This document shows positions 1 through 8,033 of a DNA stretch of 64,000 bases, in pieces. A program made the position numbers and the translations under genes. The stretch spans positions 62,001-126,000 of the forward strand of contig NZ_JAHTKU010000022.1 in assembly GCF_019192965.1 (NCBI RefSeq). Direction: 5' to 3'. The first letter of the stretch is position 1. Each line of letters begins with the position of its first letter. The stretch comes from Nocardioides daeguensis. GTDB lineage: Bacteria > Actinomycetota > Actinomycetes > Propionibacteriales > Nocardioidaceae. The notes below the pieces were generated by a model, which was not told where the DNA came from, did not search any database, and was given only the letters and a program-made list of their open reading frames with translations.

Positions 1-182
1 TCGGTCTTCGGCGGCATCGGGTCCGAACCGCCCGGGAAAGCGCCGGGGGCGCCGTAGCCGCCACCGCTGCCGGAGGCGTACGGCGCGGGCGGCGGCGGGA
101 CCGGCGCCTGGCCGTAGGGGTTGGGCGGCTGGTTCTGGCCGTACGGGTTCTGCGGCTGGTTCTGGCCGTAAGGGTCGCTCAC
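1..182 (-). CDS. N-terminus of a Pro/Gly/Tyr-rich protein, probably a membrane protein (partial)
   Basis: Only the first 60 codons are in the window; the gene runs off the left edge. The GTG start at 182 opens a peptide beginning MSDPYGQNQPQNPYGQNQPP, followed by a proline stretch and Gly/Ser/Tyr-rich sequence ending in DPMPPKT. Three NPYGQ/DPYGQ-type repeats are visible. Low-complexity N-termini of this kind are common in actinobacterial small membrane proteins (for example DUF4190 or RDD types), where they precede transmembrane helices, but no helix is visible here. The start is supported by a TAGGGT box 7 bases upstream. The function cannot be assigned. Confidence 0.7.
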   Translation of the reverse strand, partial: MSDPYGQNQPQNPYGQNQPPNPYGQAPVPPPPAPYASGSGGGYGAPGAFPGGSDPMPPKT

Positions 183-189
183 CGGCGAC

Positions 190-195
190 ACCCTA
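190..195 (-). promoter_or_regulatory. -10 box for a leaderless transcript of the left-edge gene
   Basis: On the minus strand TAGGGT lies 7 bases before the GTG at 182. This is the TAnnnT-to-start spacing expected when transcription begins at the start codon. There is no Shine-Dalgarno sequence in the gap. Confidence 0.45.
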
Positions 196-241
196 GTGCG
201 TCCGAGGCGTGGCCGAGGGCGAACCGGAGTCCCGCCCCGGT

Positions 242-1420
242 TCAGAGCAGGTCGTCGAGCCGGCCGGCCGCTCCCGAGGGGACATAGGCCTGGGCGACCT
301 CGCCGGCGCCGACGATCCTCAGCCCGCCGTCCGACTCGTCGGCGTACGCCGCGTCGCCGCGGTGGAGGTGGAGGGCCTCGTCGCGCGCGTTGAGGAGGGT
401 GACGTCACCTCCCGTGCAGACCAGGAGACGCTGGCCGAGGTGGGGGAGGGCGACGCCGTCGGGGTCGGCCTGGGAGCTCTGGGTCACCGAGAGGGCGAAC
501 TCGCGGGTCGGGCTGAACACGTCGGTCGAGGTGCCGAACAGCTGCGGCGTCACACGGGCGACGCGGGACATGCCCTCCTCGAGGCACAGCACCAGACCCT
601 CGGGGTCGACGTGCTTGGAGGTCAGGCCGGCGCGCAGGACGTTGTCGGAGGACACCATCACCTCCAGGCACATGCCGCTGAGGTGGGCGTGGATGATGCC
701 GGCGCCGAGGTACGCCGCCTCGCCCGGCTGCAGCGTGAGCCGGTTGAGCAACAGCGAGATCACGACCCCCACGTCGCCGGGGAAGTGGTCGGCGATCTCG
801 ACGGCGGTCGCGTAGGCTCGCTTGATGTCGATGCCCTCCGCCAGCGCTTCGCGGCACTGCTCCACGATCTCCGCGACGGCGTCCGCTGCCGGTGGGGCGC
901 CGAGCAGGCCCTCGACCAGCCGGACGATGCCCGCGAAGCCGGGGTTGTCGCGCAGCTGCTTGGCCAGGGAGACGGTCGTCGCCTGACCGAGCGGGGCGAG
1001 GACGCGGAGGATCTCGGCGGTCGGCCGGAAGCCGACCAGGGTGTCGAAGGTGGAGAGGGCGTAGACCATCTCCGGCTTCGGGTACGGGTCCTTGAACACC
1101 CGCTCCGGGGCGTCCACCGGGATGCCGCGTGCCTCCTCGGCCTCGAACCCGGCCCGTGCCCGAACGGCGTTGGGATGGGCCTGGATGGAGAGCGGCCGGT
1201 CGGCAGCGAGGACCTTGAGCATGAACGCCAGCTCGCCGGAGGCCGCGGTCAGCGCCCGGCGGGCGCCGCTCCGGTCGACGTACTGGGCGGTGCCGAGGGG
1301 ATGCGTGCCCACCCACACCTCCGCGACCGGTCCTCCTTCGGCCGGGCGCCGCTGGAAGCCGGGGATGGCGTCGGCGGATCCCCAGTCGTAGGACTGGGTC
1401 GGGCAGTCGAGCGCGAGCAA
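242..1420 (-). CDS. manA: Mannose-6-phosphate isomerase, class I
   Basis: Interconverts mannose 6-phosphate and fructose 6-phosphate in the cytoplasm, feeding GDP-mannose and glycan synthesis. The 392-residue product has family-typical length. It starts LLALDCPTQSYDWGSADAIP, carries the zinc-site motif IQAHPN, and has the conserved GAGIIHAHLSG and SDNVLRAGLTSKHVD segments of type I phosphomannose isomerases. The TTG at 1420 is chosen because it has GGAGG at 1425-1429 and gives the usual N-terminus; the open frame extends further but would overlap the divergent gene. It diverges from the gene at 1527 across about 106 bases. Confidence 0.9.
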   Translation of the reverse strand: MLALDCPTQSYDWGSADAIPGFQRRPAEGGPVAEVWVGTHPLGTAQYVDRSGARRALTAASGELAFMLKVLAADRPLSIQAHPNAVRARAGFEAEEARGIPVDAPERVFKDPYPKPEMVYALSTFDTLVGFRPTAEILRVLAPLGQATTVSLAKQLRDNPGFAGIVRLVEGLLGAPPAADAVAEIVEQCREALAEGIDIKRAYATAVEIADHFPGDVGVVISLLLNRLTLQPGEAAYLGAGIIHAHLSGMCLEVMVSSDNVLRAGLTSKHVDPEGLVLCLEEGMSRVARVTPQLFGTSTDVFSPTREFALSVTQSSQADPDGVALPHLGQRLLVCTGGDVTLLNARDEALHLHRGDAAYADESDGGLRIVGAGEVAQAYVPSGAAGRLDDLL

Positions 1421-1452
1421 GAGGCCTCCGGGGCGTCGGTCCGTTTCCGCTG

Positions 1453-1471
1453 GGCGAGCGGTCGGCTCGCC
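1453..1471. repeat. Small inverted repeat between divergent genes
   Basis: GGCGAGC and GCTCGCC are separated by GGTCG, a perfect 7-bp stem in the manA 5' leader. It could be an operator or an RNA hairpin; nothing in the sequence decides. Confidence 0.35.
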
Positions 1472-1512
1472 AGCCCCACGGTACTCAACGCGGGAGTGCC
1501 GGCCCACTGACC

Positions 1513-1518
1513 TACGAT
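1513..1518 (+). promoter_or_regulatory. -10 box for a leaderless start at 1527
   Basis: TACGAT lies 8 bases before the GTG at 1527, with no ribosome binding site in between. This matches the actinobacterial leaderless arrangement and supports that start codon. Confidence 0.5.
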
Positions 1519-1526
1519 CAACCCTC

Positions 1527-2246
1527 GTGGCTCGACAGCTTCCCGAACAACAGGCACCGCCCGTGCAGAAGATCCGGATCCGGTACGCCAAGCGCGGCCG
1601 CCTGCGCTTCACGAGCCACCGCGACGTCAGCCGCGCCATCGAGCGGGCCGTGGCCCGGGCGGGCATCCCCATGGCGTACTCGTCGGGCTTCCACCCGCAC
1701 CCGCGGATCTCCTACGCCGGCGCGTCGCCGACCGGCGCCGCCAGCGAGTCGGAGTACGTCGAGCTGGGCCTCGCCGAGAGCCGCGACCCGGTCGCGGTGG
1801 GGGAGGCGCTGGACGCCGTCCTGCCCGACGGGCTCGACGTCGTGACCGCCGTCGACGCGGCGCAGACGGCGGCGGGCTCGCTGTCCGACCTGCTCAGCGC
1901 CAGCCACTGGCTGATCGACCTGGGCGACACCGCGCCGGAGCGGGCGCAGGCCGCGGTCGAGGCGTTCCTCGCCACCGCGTCGGTGACGGTGGAGCGGATG
2001 ACCAAGAAGGGGCTGCGCTCCTTCGACTGCCGGGCAGCGGTCGTCCGCCTGGTGGTGACGCCGGAGGGTGATCTCGACCTGCTGCTCGAGCACACGGTGC
2101 CCGCCGTACGCCCCGACGACGTGCTCACCGGGCTGCGCGAGGTCAGCGGCCTGGAGGTGGCCGCGACCGGTCTGCTGACCCGGGTCGCCCAGGGCGTCCT
2201 GGAGCGTTCCACCGGGACCATCGGCGACCCGCTCGCGACGCGCTGA
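1527..2246 (+). CDS. TIGR03936/DUF2344 radical SAM-linked protein
   Basis: The 239-residue product matches the small DUF2344 family: the N-terminus has KIRIRYAKRGRLRFTSHRD, then a SSGFHPHPRISYA segment typical of the family. Members are usually encoded beside, or fused to, a B12-binding radical SAM protein (TIGR03960 type) and precede rne; their biochemical role is unsettled. Here the upstream neighbour is divergent manA and no radical SAM gene is present, so the partner is either elsewhere or absent. The next gene downstream is rne, as expected. The GTG start is supported by the TACGAT box 8 bases upstream. Confidence 0.82.
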   Translation: MARQLPEQQAPPVQKIRIRYAKRGRLRFTSHRDVSRAIERAVARAGIPMAYSSGFHPHPRISYAGASPTGAASESEYVELGLAESRDPVAVGEALDAVLPDGLDVVTAVDAAQTAAGSLSDLLSASHWLIDLGDTAPERAQAAVEAFLATASVTVERMTKKGLRSFDCRAAVVRLVVTPEGDLDLLLEHTVPAVRPDDVLTGLREVSGLEVAATGLLTRVAQGVLERSTGTIGDPLATR

Positions 2247-2558
2247 CGGCCAGTGATGCCGACCGAGTGACGGCCCTGTGCGATACTCGCCACAGATCTC
2301 CACCCGCGCGCGTCCCACAGGACGGCGTGCGGAGAGATCGACGACGTTCTCGCCGGACGGCAGGTGACTGACCGCCCGGCACGGTGGAGACGGACCACCG
2401 CCCGACGCGACGCACACGGCGACCGCGGCAGGCGAGCGGCCCCGCCTCTGGCGACGCACGACCGCGGAGGGTGTCGTCCCACGAAGGCTTGTGGCGCCGC
2501 CCCGTGCGTGCGCCGATGACACCCCGAGCGCCGAGCGCCCGGGTGGAGGAGTAGCGCA
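2247..2558 (+). promoter_or_regulatory. Long leader and candidate promoter of rne
   Basis: This 312-base gap has no convincing gene. An extended -10 motif, TGCGATACT, lies at 2279-2287 and would give a leader of about 265 bases. The leader is very GC-rich, with several short self-complementary stretches. RNase E mRNAs in other bacteria have long 5' leaders that the enzyme cleaves to control its own level; a similar role here is inference. GGAGGA at 2545-2550 is the ribosome binding site for the ATG at 2559. Confidence 0.4.
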
Positions 2559-5500
2559 ATGACCGACGCGCCCACCGAGATCCCGACCGAGACGGCCGCC
2601 CCCGCCGCCGAGCCCGCCGCGAAGGCGGAGAAGGCCGCGAAGCCCGCCAAGAAGGCGGCGGCGAAGAAGACCGCGGCCAAGAAGACCACTGCGGCGAAGA
2701 AGACGACCGCGAAGAAGACCACCGCGGCGAAGAAGACGGCGGCCAAGAAGACGGCCGCGAAGAAGACCACCGCCGCGAAGAAGACGACCGCCAGCAGGGC
2801 GAAGGCCAAGGCCGCCCCCGCGCCGACCTCCGAGCAGCTCGAGCTCGCGCCGGACCCGGAGGAGACCGCCGCCGTCGAGGCGCCCGAGACCCTCGAGGCC
2901 GTCGTGGCCGCCGCCGTCGACGCGACCGCGGCCGCGCCGGCGACCGCCGTCCTCTTCCAGGCGCCCGTCGTGCCGGCCGAGGAGCCGGTCGCTGCCGAGG
3001 AGCCCGGCGCCGAGCAGCCGCCCGCGGAGGAGGAGGCCGCGGCCGAGGCCGTCGAGGCCGTCGAGGCCGTCGAGGCCGTCGAGGAGCCTGCCGAGGAGCC
3101 CGCCGAGAAGCCCGCCGAGGGGCCGGCGACCGACGAGGCGACCGAGGACGACGCCGACGAGGACGCCGACGAGGAGGGTGAGGGCGAGGAGTCCGGCGCC
3201 GGGACCGGTGCCGCGCGGCGTCGTCGCCGCCGCGGCGGCCGGCGCCGCCGCAAGCCGGCCGCGTCCGGGGAGGGCGAGGACGCCGAGGGTGGCGAGTCCG
3301 CCGAGGGCGACGGCACCGAGGGCGCCGACGCCGGTGCCGACCGGGCCAAGGACACGGACGGCCAGTCCGCCGAGGGCGACGACAGCGCGGCCGAGGGCGA
3401 GGAGTCCGAGGAGGGTGAGGGCGGCGCGTCCGGCGGTTCGTCCTCCTCCTCGCGCCGGCGGCGCCGGCGCCGCCGTGCCGGTGAGGGCGGTGGCGGTGGC
3501 GACGCCGAGGGCGGCGACGACCCGGAGAACACCGTCACCCGGGTCCGCAAGCCGCGCACCTCCGAGGACGAGATCACGTCCATCTCCGGCTCGACCCGCC
3601 TGGAGGCCAAGAAGCAGCGCCGCCGTGAGGGCCGCGAGGCCGGCCGCCGCCGGGCGCCGATCGTGAGCGAGGCCGAGTTCCTGGCCCGCCGCGAGTCCGT
3701 CGAGCGCGTCATGGCAGTGCGTCAGCGCAAGGACCTCACCCAGATCGCGGTGCTCGAGGACAAGGTCCTCGTCGAGCACTACGTCGCCCGCGAGTCGCAG
3801 ACCTCGCTGATCGGCAACGTCTACCTCGGCCGGGTGCAGAACGTGCTGCCCTCGATGGAGGCTGCGTTCGTCGACATCGGCAAGGGCCGCAACGCGGTGC
3901 TGTACGCCGGCGAGGTCAACTGGAGCGCGCTGGGCCACAAGGACGGCGAGCCCCGCAAGATCGAGTCGGTCCTGCAGTCCGGCCAGACGGTGCTGGTCCA
4001 GGTCACCAAGGACCCGATCGGCCACAAGGGCGCCCGGCTCACCAGCCAGGTCAGCCTGGCCGGCCGCTTCCTGGTCTACGTCCCGGACGGCACCACCTCC
4101 GGCATCTCCCGCAAGCTGCCCGACACCGAGCGCTCCCGGCTCAAGAACCTCCTCAAGGAGATCGTCCCCGACACCGCCGGCGTCATCGTGCGCACCGCGG
4201 CGGAGGGCGCCTCGGAGGAGGAGCTGACCCGCGACGTCGAGCGGCTCAAGGCGCGCTGGGAGGACATCGAGGGCAAGGTCGCCAAGGGCAACGCCCCGCA
4301 GCTGCTCTACGGCGAGCCGGACCTCACCCTCAAGGTCGTCCGCGACCTGTTCACCGAGGACTTCGCCAAGCTCGTCGTCCAGGGCGAGGAGGCCTGGAAC
4401 ACCGTCAAGGAGTACGTCGACCAGGTCGCCCCCGACCTCGCCGAGCGCCTCGAGCGGCACGAGCCCGGCGACAGCGCCCCGGACCTGTTCGCGACGTACC
4501 GCATCGACGAGCAGATCGCGAAGGGCCTGGACCGCAAGGTCTGGCTGCCGTCGGGCGGCTCGCTGATCATCGACCGCACCGAGGCGATGACCGTCGTCGA
4601 CGTCAACACCGGCAAGTTCACCGGGTCGGGCGGCAACCTCGAGGAGACGGTCACCAAGAACAACCTCGAGGCCGCCGAGGAGATCGTCCGCCAGCTCCGG
4701 CTGCGCGACATCGGCGGCATCATCGTCGTCGACTTCATCGACATGGTGCTCGAGTCGAACCGCGACCTCGTCCTGCGCCGCCTCGTCGAGTGCCTGGGCC
4801 GCGACCGCACCCGGCACCAGGTCGCCGAGGTCACCTCGCTCGGCCTGGTGCAGATGACCCGCAAGCGGATCGGTACCGGTCTGCTCGAGGCGTTCAGCGA
4901 GAACTGCAGCCACTGCCAGGGCCGCGGCATCGTGGTCCACGACCTGCCGGTCGAGCCCAAGCGCGGCGGGGGAGGCGAGCAGGAGGAGTCCCGCCGCCCG
5001 AGCCGCCGCCGCAAGGGCAAGGGGGGCAGCCAGGCCGAGGCCGCCGCCGAGGCGCCGAAGGCGGTGCCGTCGCCGAAGGACATCGCCGCGATGGCCAAGC
5101 CGGGCGGTGACGAGCACGACCACGGCCACGAGCAGCCCGAGGACGAGCAGCCCGAGGACGAGCAGCCCGTCGTCGAGGTGCCGGTCGAGGAGGCCGTTGC
5201 CGAGGCGGCTGCCGAGCCGATGGTCGCGCCTGTCGACGAGCCGGTGGTCGAGGACGTCGCGGTGGTCGAGGCCGAGCCCGAGGTCGCCACCGAGCCGGAG
5301 CCCGAGCCGGAGCCCGAGCCGGAGCCCGAGCCGGCCCCCGTGGCCACCACGACCGTGGTGACCCGGACCCGCCGTCGCGCGGCCACCCGTCCCGCGGGTC
5401 CGCCGGCGGAGGTGGCGGCCGCCGAGCCCGCCCCGGCGGCCGCGGAGCCCGCCTCGGCGGCTGCCGAGGCGACGGAGCCGACGGACGGCGGGCCATCCGC

Positions 5501-5573
5501 GGGCGGGGAGGCGGACGAGCCGCACGTCGAGCACGTCCCGATCAAGCGCAAGGGCGGCTCGCGCAAGCGCTAG
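2559..5573 (+). CDS. rne: Ribonuclease E/G family endoribonuclease with long low-complexity arms
   Basis: Single-strand endoribonuclease for mRNA decay and rRNA/tRNA processing. At 1004 residues it is much longer than RNase G. Layout: residues 20-85 are AAKKTTAAKK-type lysine/alanine repeats resembling histone H1 tails; 95-390 alternate acidic stretches (with EAV repeats) and arginine clusters; about 390-460 is the S1 domain (LIGNVYLGRVQNVLPSMEAA); the DNase I-like catalytic site is near 669-688 (DRTEAMTVVDVNTGKF) and 718-728 (GGIIVVDFIDM); CSHCQGRG near 783 is the zinc-link. The C-terminal 200 residues carry DEQPE and EPEPEP repeats. Mycobacterial-type RNase E has a similar catalytic core between disordered arms that bind RNA and partner enzymes. 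The downstream rplU-rpmA-obg order supports the call. Confidence 0.93.
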   Translation: MTDAPTEIPTETAAPAAEPAAKAEKAAKPAKKAAAKKTAAKKTTAAKKTTAKKTTAAKKTAAKKTAAKKTTAAKKTTASRAKAKAAPAPTSEQLELAPDPEETAAVEAPETLEAVVAAAVDATAAAPATAVLFQAPVVPAEEPVAAEEPGAEQPPAEEEAAAEAVEAVEAVEAVEEPAEEPAEKPAEGPATDEATEDDADEDADEEGEGEESGAGTGAARRRRRRGGRRRRKPAASGEGEDAEGGESAEGDGTEGADAGADRAKDTDGQSAEGDDSAAEGEESEEGEGGASGGSSSSSRRRRRRRRAGEGGGGGDAEGGDDPENTVTRVRKPRTSEDEITSISGSTRLEAKKQRRREGREAGRRRAPIVSEAEFLARRESVERVMAVRQRKDLTQIAVLEDKVLVEHYVARESQTSLIGNVYLGRVQNVLPSMEAAFVDIGKGRNAVLYAGEVNWSALGHKDGEPRKIESVLQSGQTVLVQVTKDPIGHKGARLTSQVSLAGRFLVYVPDGTTSGISRKLPDTERSRLKNLLKEIVPDTAGVIVRTAAEGASEEELTRDVERLKARWEDIEGKVAKGNAPQLLYGEPDLTLKVVRDLFTEDFAKLVVQGEEAWNTVKEYVDQVAPDLAERLERHEPGDSAPDLFATYRIDEQIAKGLDRKVWLPSGGSLIIDRTEAMTVVDVNTGKFTGSGGNLEETVTKNNLEAAEEIVRQLRLRDIGGIIVVDFIDMVLESNRDLVLRRLVECLGRDRTRHQVAEVTSLGLVQMTRKRIGTGLLEAFSENCSHCQGRGIVVHDLPVEPKRGGGGEQEESRRPSRRRKGKGGSQAEAAAEAPKAVPSPKDIAAMAKPGGDEHDHGHEQPEDEQPEDEQPVVEVPVEEAVAEAAAEPMVAPVDEPVVEDVAVVEAEPEVATEPEPEPEPEPEPEPAPVATTTVVTRTRRRAATRPAGPPAEVAAAEPAPAAAEPASAAAEATEPTDGGPSAGGEADEPHVEHVPIKRKGGSRKR

Positions 5574-5606
5574 TCGTCAGCACGCGGCCGGGCCGGAGGC
5601 CCCGTT

Positions 5607-5635
5607 TTGGTGGATCCGGCCCGGCTGCGTAACAT
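5607..5635 (+). promoter_or_regulatory. Promoter for rplU-rpmA
   Basis: TTGGTG (5607-5612) and TAACAT (5630-5635) are separated by 17 bases, a good housekeeping-sigma match. The leader to the rplU start would be about 115 bases. A short GGGCC/GGCCC stem (5590-5602) followed by CGTTTT, just after the rne stop, may act as a weak terminator. Confidence 0.6.
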
Positions 5636-5758
5636 TGTTCGTCGGTGCGCCGCCGAGGCGTTCCGTTCTGCTGGCACCCGGCATCGTGCGACGTACGTCG
5701 CGGCGTGGGATCCGCAGTGTGCCGTAGACCCAGACGTTGAACCAGAAGGAGCCCGGTG

Positions 5759-6061
5759 GTGTACGCGATCGTGCGCGCAGGCGCGAAGCAGGAGAAGGTC
5801 GCTGTCGGCGACGTCATCGAGATCGACAAGGTCTCCACGCCGGTCGGCGACACCCTGACCCTGCCGGTCGTGCTCGCCGTCGACGGCGACAAGGTGACGG
5901 CCACCGGCCTCGACAAGGCGGCCGTGACGGTCGAGGTCCTCGGTGCCACCAAGGGCCCGAAGATCATCATCCAGAAGTACAAGAACAAGACCGGCTACAA
6001 GAAGCGCCAGGGTCACCGCCAGAAGTACACCCAGGTCAAGGTCACCGACATCAAGCTCTGA
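5759..6061 (+). CDS. rplU: 50S ribosomal protein L21
   Basis: Structural protein of the large ribosomal subunit that binds 23S rRNA. The 100-residue product starts MYAIVRAGAKQEKVAVGDVI and ends HRQKYTQVKVTDIKL, both diagnostic of bL21. Two adjacent GTG codons (5756 and 5759) compete; 5759 gives the usual MYAIVRAG start and sits 7 bases after AAGGAG (5746-5751). It is followed by rpmA after 34 bases, the standard L21-L27 pair. Confidence 0.95.
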   Translation: MYAIVRAGAKQEKVAVGDVIEIDKVSTPVGDTLTLPVVLAVDGDKVTATGLDKAAVTVEVLGATKGPKIIIQKYKNKTGYKKRQGHRQKYTQVKVTDIKL

Positions 6062-6095
6062 CCCCCGGTCAGCACGACACCCCAAGGACTGAAAC

Positions 6096-6350
6096 ATGGC
6101 ACACAAGAAGGGCGCGGCGTCCACCAAGAACGGCCGCGACTCGAACGCCCAGCGCCTCGGCGTGAAGCGCTTCGGCGGCCAGCTCGTCAACGCCGGCGAG
6201 ATCATCGTCCGCCAGCGTGGCACCCACTTCCACCCGGGCTCCGGCGTCGGCCGCGGCGGCGACGACACGCTGTTCGCGCTGATCCCCGGCTCGGTGGAGT
6301 TCGGCAAGAAGCGCGGCCGCAAGGTCGTCAACATCGTCCCGGGTGAGTGA
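6096..6350 (+). CDS. rpmA: 50S ribosomal protein L27
   Basis: Large-subunit protein whose N-terminal tail reaches the peptidyl-transferase centre. The 84-residue product begins MAHKKGAASTKNGRDSNAQR and contains FHPGSGVGRGGDDTLFAL, both typical. It has no cleavable Firmicutes-type N-terminal extension. AAGGA lies just upstream of the ATG. It is cotranscribed with rplU and followed by a strong hairpin before obg. Confidence 0.96.
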   Translation: MAHKKGAASTKNGRDSNAQRLGVKRFGGQLVNAGEIIVRQRGTHFHPGSGVGRGGDDTLFALIPGSVEFGKKRGRKVVNIVPGE

Positions 6351-6376
6351 GCGACGCTCACGCTGACCTGAGGATT

Positions 6377-6407
6377 CGAAGGGCGTCCCGGTTCGGGGCG
6401 CCCTTCG
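6377..6407 (+). terminator. Strong hairpin between rpmA and obg
   Basis: CGAAGGGCG (6377-6385) pairs with CGCCCTTCG (6399-6407); the inner TCCC/GGGG pairs extend this to a stem of about 13 bp with a 5-base loop. No T-run follows, so it may be an attenuating or RNA-stabilising hairpin that separates ribosomal protein expression from obg, not a full terminator. Confidence 0.6.
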
Positions 6408-6470
6408 TCCATTGTGGCTTCGGGCGCGCACCCGCGCACCGCGACCACCGATTTTGAAAAGATGTCACCC

Positions 6471-8033
6471 ATGGCCGTCCCCACCTTCGTCGACCGCGTG
6501 GTCCTGTCCGTGTCCGCCGGTCGCGGCGGCAACGGCGTCGCGTCCGTGCACCGCGAGAAGTTCAAGCCGCTCGGCGGCCCCGACGGTGGCAACGGCGGTC
6601 CGGGTGGCTCGGTCATCCTGCGCGTCGACCCCGACGTCACCACGCTGCTCGACTACCACCACAGCCCGCGGCGCAAGGCCGAGCACGGCGGCCACGGTGC
6701 CGGTGACCGCCGCAACGGCTCCCACGGCGCCGACCTGGTCCTCGCCGTCCCCGCCGGCACCGTGGTCAAGCAGCGCAACGGCGAGGTCATCGCCGACCTG
6801 GTGACGCCCGGCGCCGAGCTGGTCGTCGCCCAGGGCGGGCGCGGCGGCCTCGGCAACGCGGCGCTGGCGTCCAAGACCCGCAAGGCGCCCGGGTTCGCGC
6901 TGCTCGGCGAGCCGGGCGACGAGCTCGAGGTCGTGCTCGAGCTCAAGGTGGTCGCCGACGTCGGCCTCGTGGGCTACCCGAGCGCCGGAAAGTCCAGCCT
7001 GATCGCCGCGATCTCGCGGGCCCGGCCCAAGATCGCCGACTACCCGTTCACGACGCTGGTGCCCAACCTCGGCGTCGTCACCGCCGGCGAGACCGTCTTC
7101 ACGGTCGCCGACGTGCCCGGCCTGATCGAGGGCGCGGCCGAGGGTCGCGGCCTGGGGCACGACTTCCTGCGCCACATCGAGCGCTGCGCCGCGATCGTCC
7201 ACGTCCTCGACACGGCGACCCTCGAGCCGGGCCGCAACCCGGTCGACGACCTCGACGTGATCGAGGACGAGCTGCGCCGGTACGGCGGCCTCGAGGACCG
7301 CCCGCGCCTGGTGGCCCTCAACAAGGTCGACGTGCCCGACGGCCGTGGCATCGCCGAGCTGGTCGTCGAGGAGCTGCGCGAGCGCGGCCTGCGGGTCTTC
7401 GAGATCTCCGCGGTCTCCGGCGAGGGCACCCGCGAGCTGGTCTATGCGATGGCCGAGATCGTCTCCGAGGCCCGGCGGGCCAAGGCGGCCGAGATCCCCG
7501 CGCGGATCGTGGTCCGCCCGAAGGCCGTCGACGACGACGGCTTCACCGTCAAGCGGACCGGTGCCGGCTGGCGGGTCCGTGGCACGAAGCCGGAGCGCTG
7601 GGTGCGGCAGACCGACTTCAGCAACGACGAGGCCGTCGGCTACCTCGCCGACCGGCTCAACCGTCTCGGGGTCGAGACCAAGCTGCTCCAGATGGGCGCG
7701 GAGGAGGGCGACGCCGTGCTCATCGGCCCCACCGACAACGCGGTGGTCTTCGACTTCAAGCCCGGCATCGACGCGGGCGCGGAGAACCTGTCGCGCCGCG
7801 GCGAGGACGACCGGTTCCACGAGGAGCGGCCCGCCGCCGCCCGTCGTCGCGAGATCCAGGAGCAGCTGGGCGAGCGGGCCGAGGGCGAGACCCGTGCCGA
7901 CGTCGCGCGCCGGATCGACCAGCCCGACGTCTACGGTCCGAGCTCGTTCGAGATCGGCTCCGAGGAGGACCCGGACGCGAAGCCGGTGCCGAGCTTCGAC
8001 GACGACTGGCTGGAGGACGACCCCGGTGAGTGA
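6471..8033 (+). CDS. obg: GTPase Obg (ribosome assembly)
   Basis: Essential GTPase bound to the 50S subunit, acting in ribosome assembly and stress control. The 520-residue product shows the glycine-rich Obg fold (residues 1-160, with EKFKPLGGPDGGNGG), a G domain with GYPSAGKSS (about 167), PFTTL, DVPGLIEGA, NKVD and SAVSGEG, and a C-terminal OCT domain (about 356-425, GAGWRVRGTKPERWVRQTDF). An acidic tail follows, as in other actinobacteria. The ATG at 6471 gives the usual MAVPTFVDRVVL start; an ATG at 6462 would add three residues. Its stop overlaps the proB start by 8 bases. Confidence 0.95.
   Translation: MAVPTFVDRVVLSVSAGRGGNGVASVHREKFKPLGGPDGGNGGPGGSVILRVDPDVTTLLDYHHSPRRKAEHGGHGAGDRRNGSHGADLVLAVPAGTVVKQRNGEVIADLVTPGAELVVAQGGRGGLGNAALASKTRKAPGFALLGEPGDELEVVLELKVVADVGLVGYPSAGKSSLIAAISRARPKIADYPFTTLVPNLGVVTAGETVFTVADVPGLIEGAAEGRGLGHDFLRHIERCAAIVHVLDTATLEPGRNPVDDLDVIEDELRRYGGLEDRPRLVALNKVDVPDGRGIAELVVEELRERGLRVFEISAVSGEGTRELVYAMAEIVSEARRAKAAEIPARIVVRPKAVDDDGFTVKRTGAGWRVRGTKPERWVRQTDFSNDEAVGYLADRLNRLGVETKLLQMGAEEGDAVLIGPTDNAVVFDFKPGIDAGAENLSRRGEDDRFHEERPAAARRREIQEQLGERAEGETRADVARRIDQPDVYGPSSFEIGSEEDPDAKPVPSFDDDWLEDDPGE

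Noticed and set aside
2559..2830. Lys/Ala repeat region considered as a separate histone-like gene
   Set aside because: The reading frame continues without a stop into the RNase E catalytic core, and the fused layout fits actinobacterial RNase E arms.
1518..5534. 1338-codon open frame antisense to rne
   Set aside because: It is the mirror of a very GC-rich gene: low-complexity Leu/Gly/Arg sequence, no domain, no start signal. The sense frame has the RNase E motifs.
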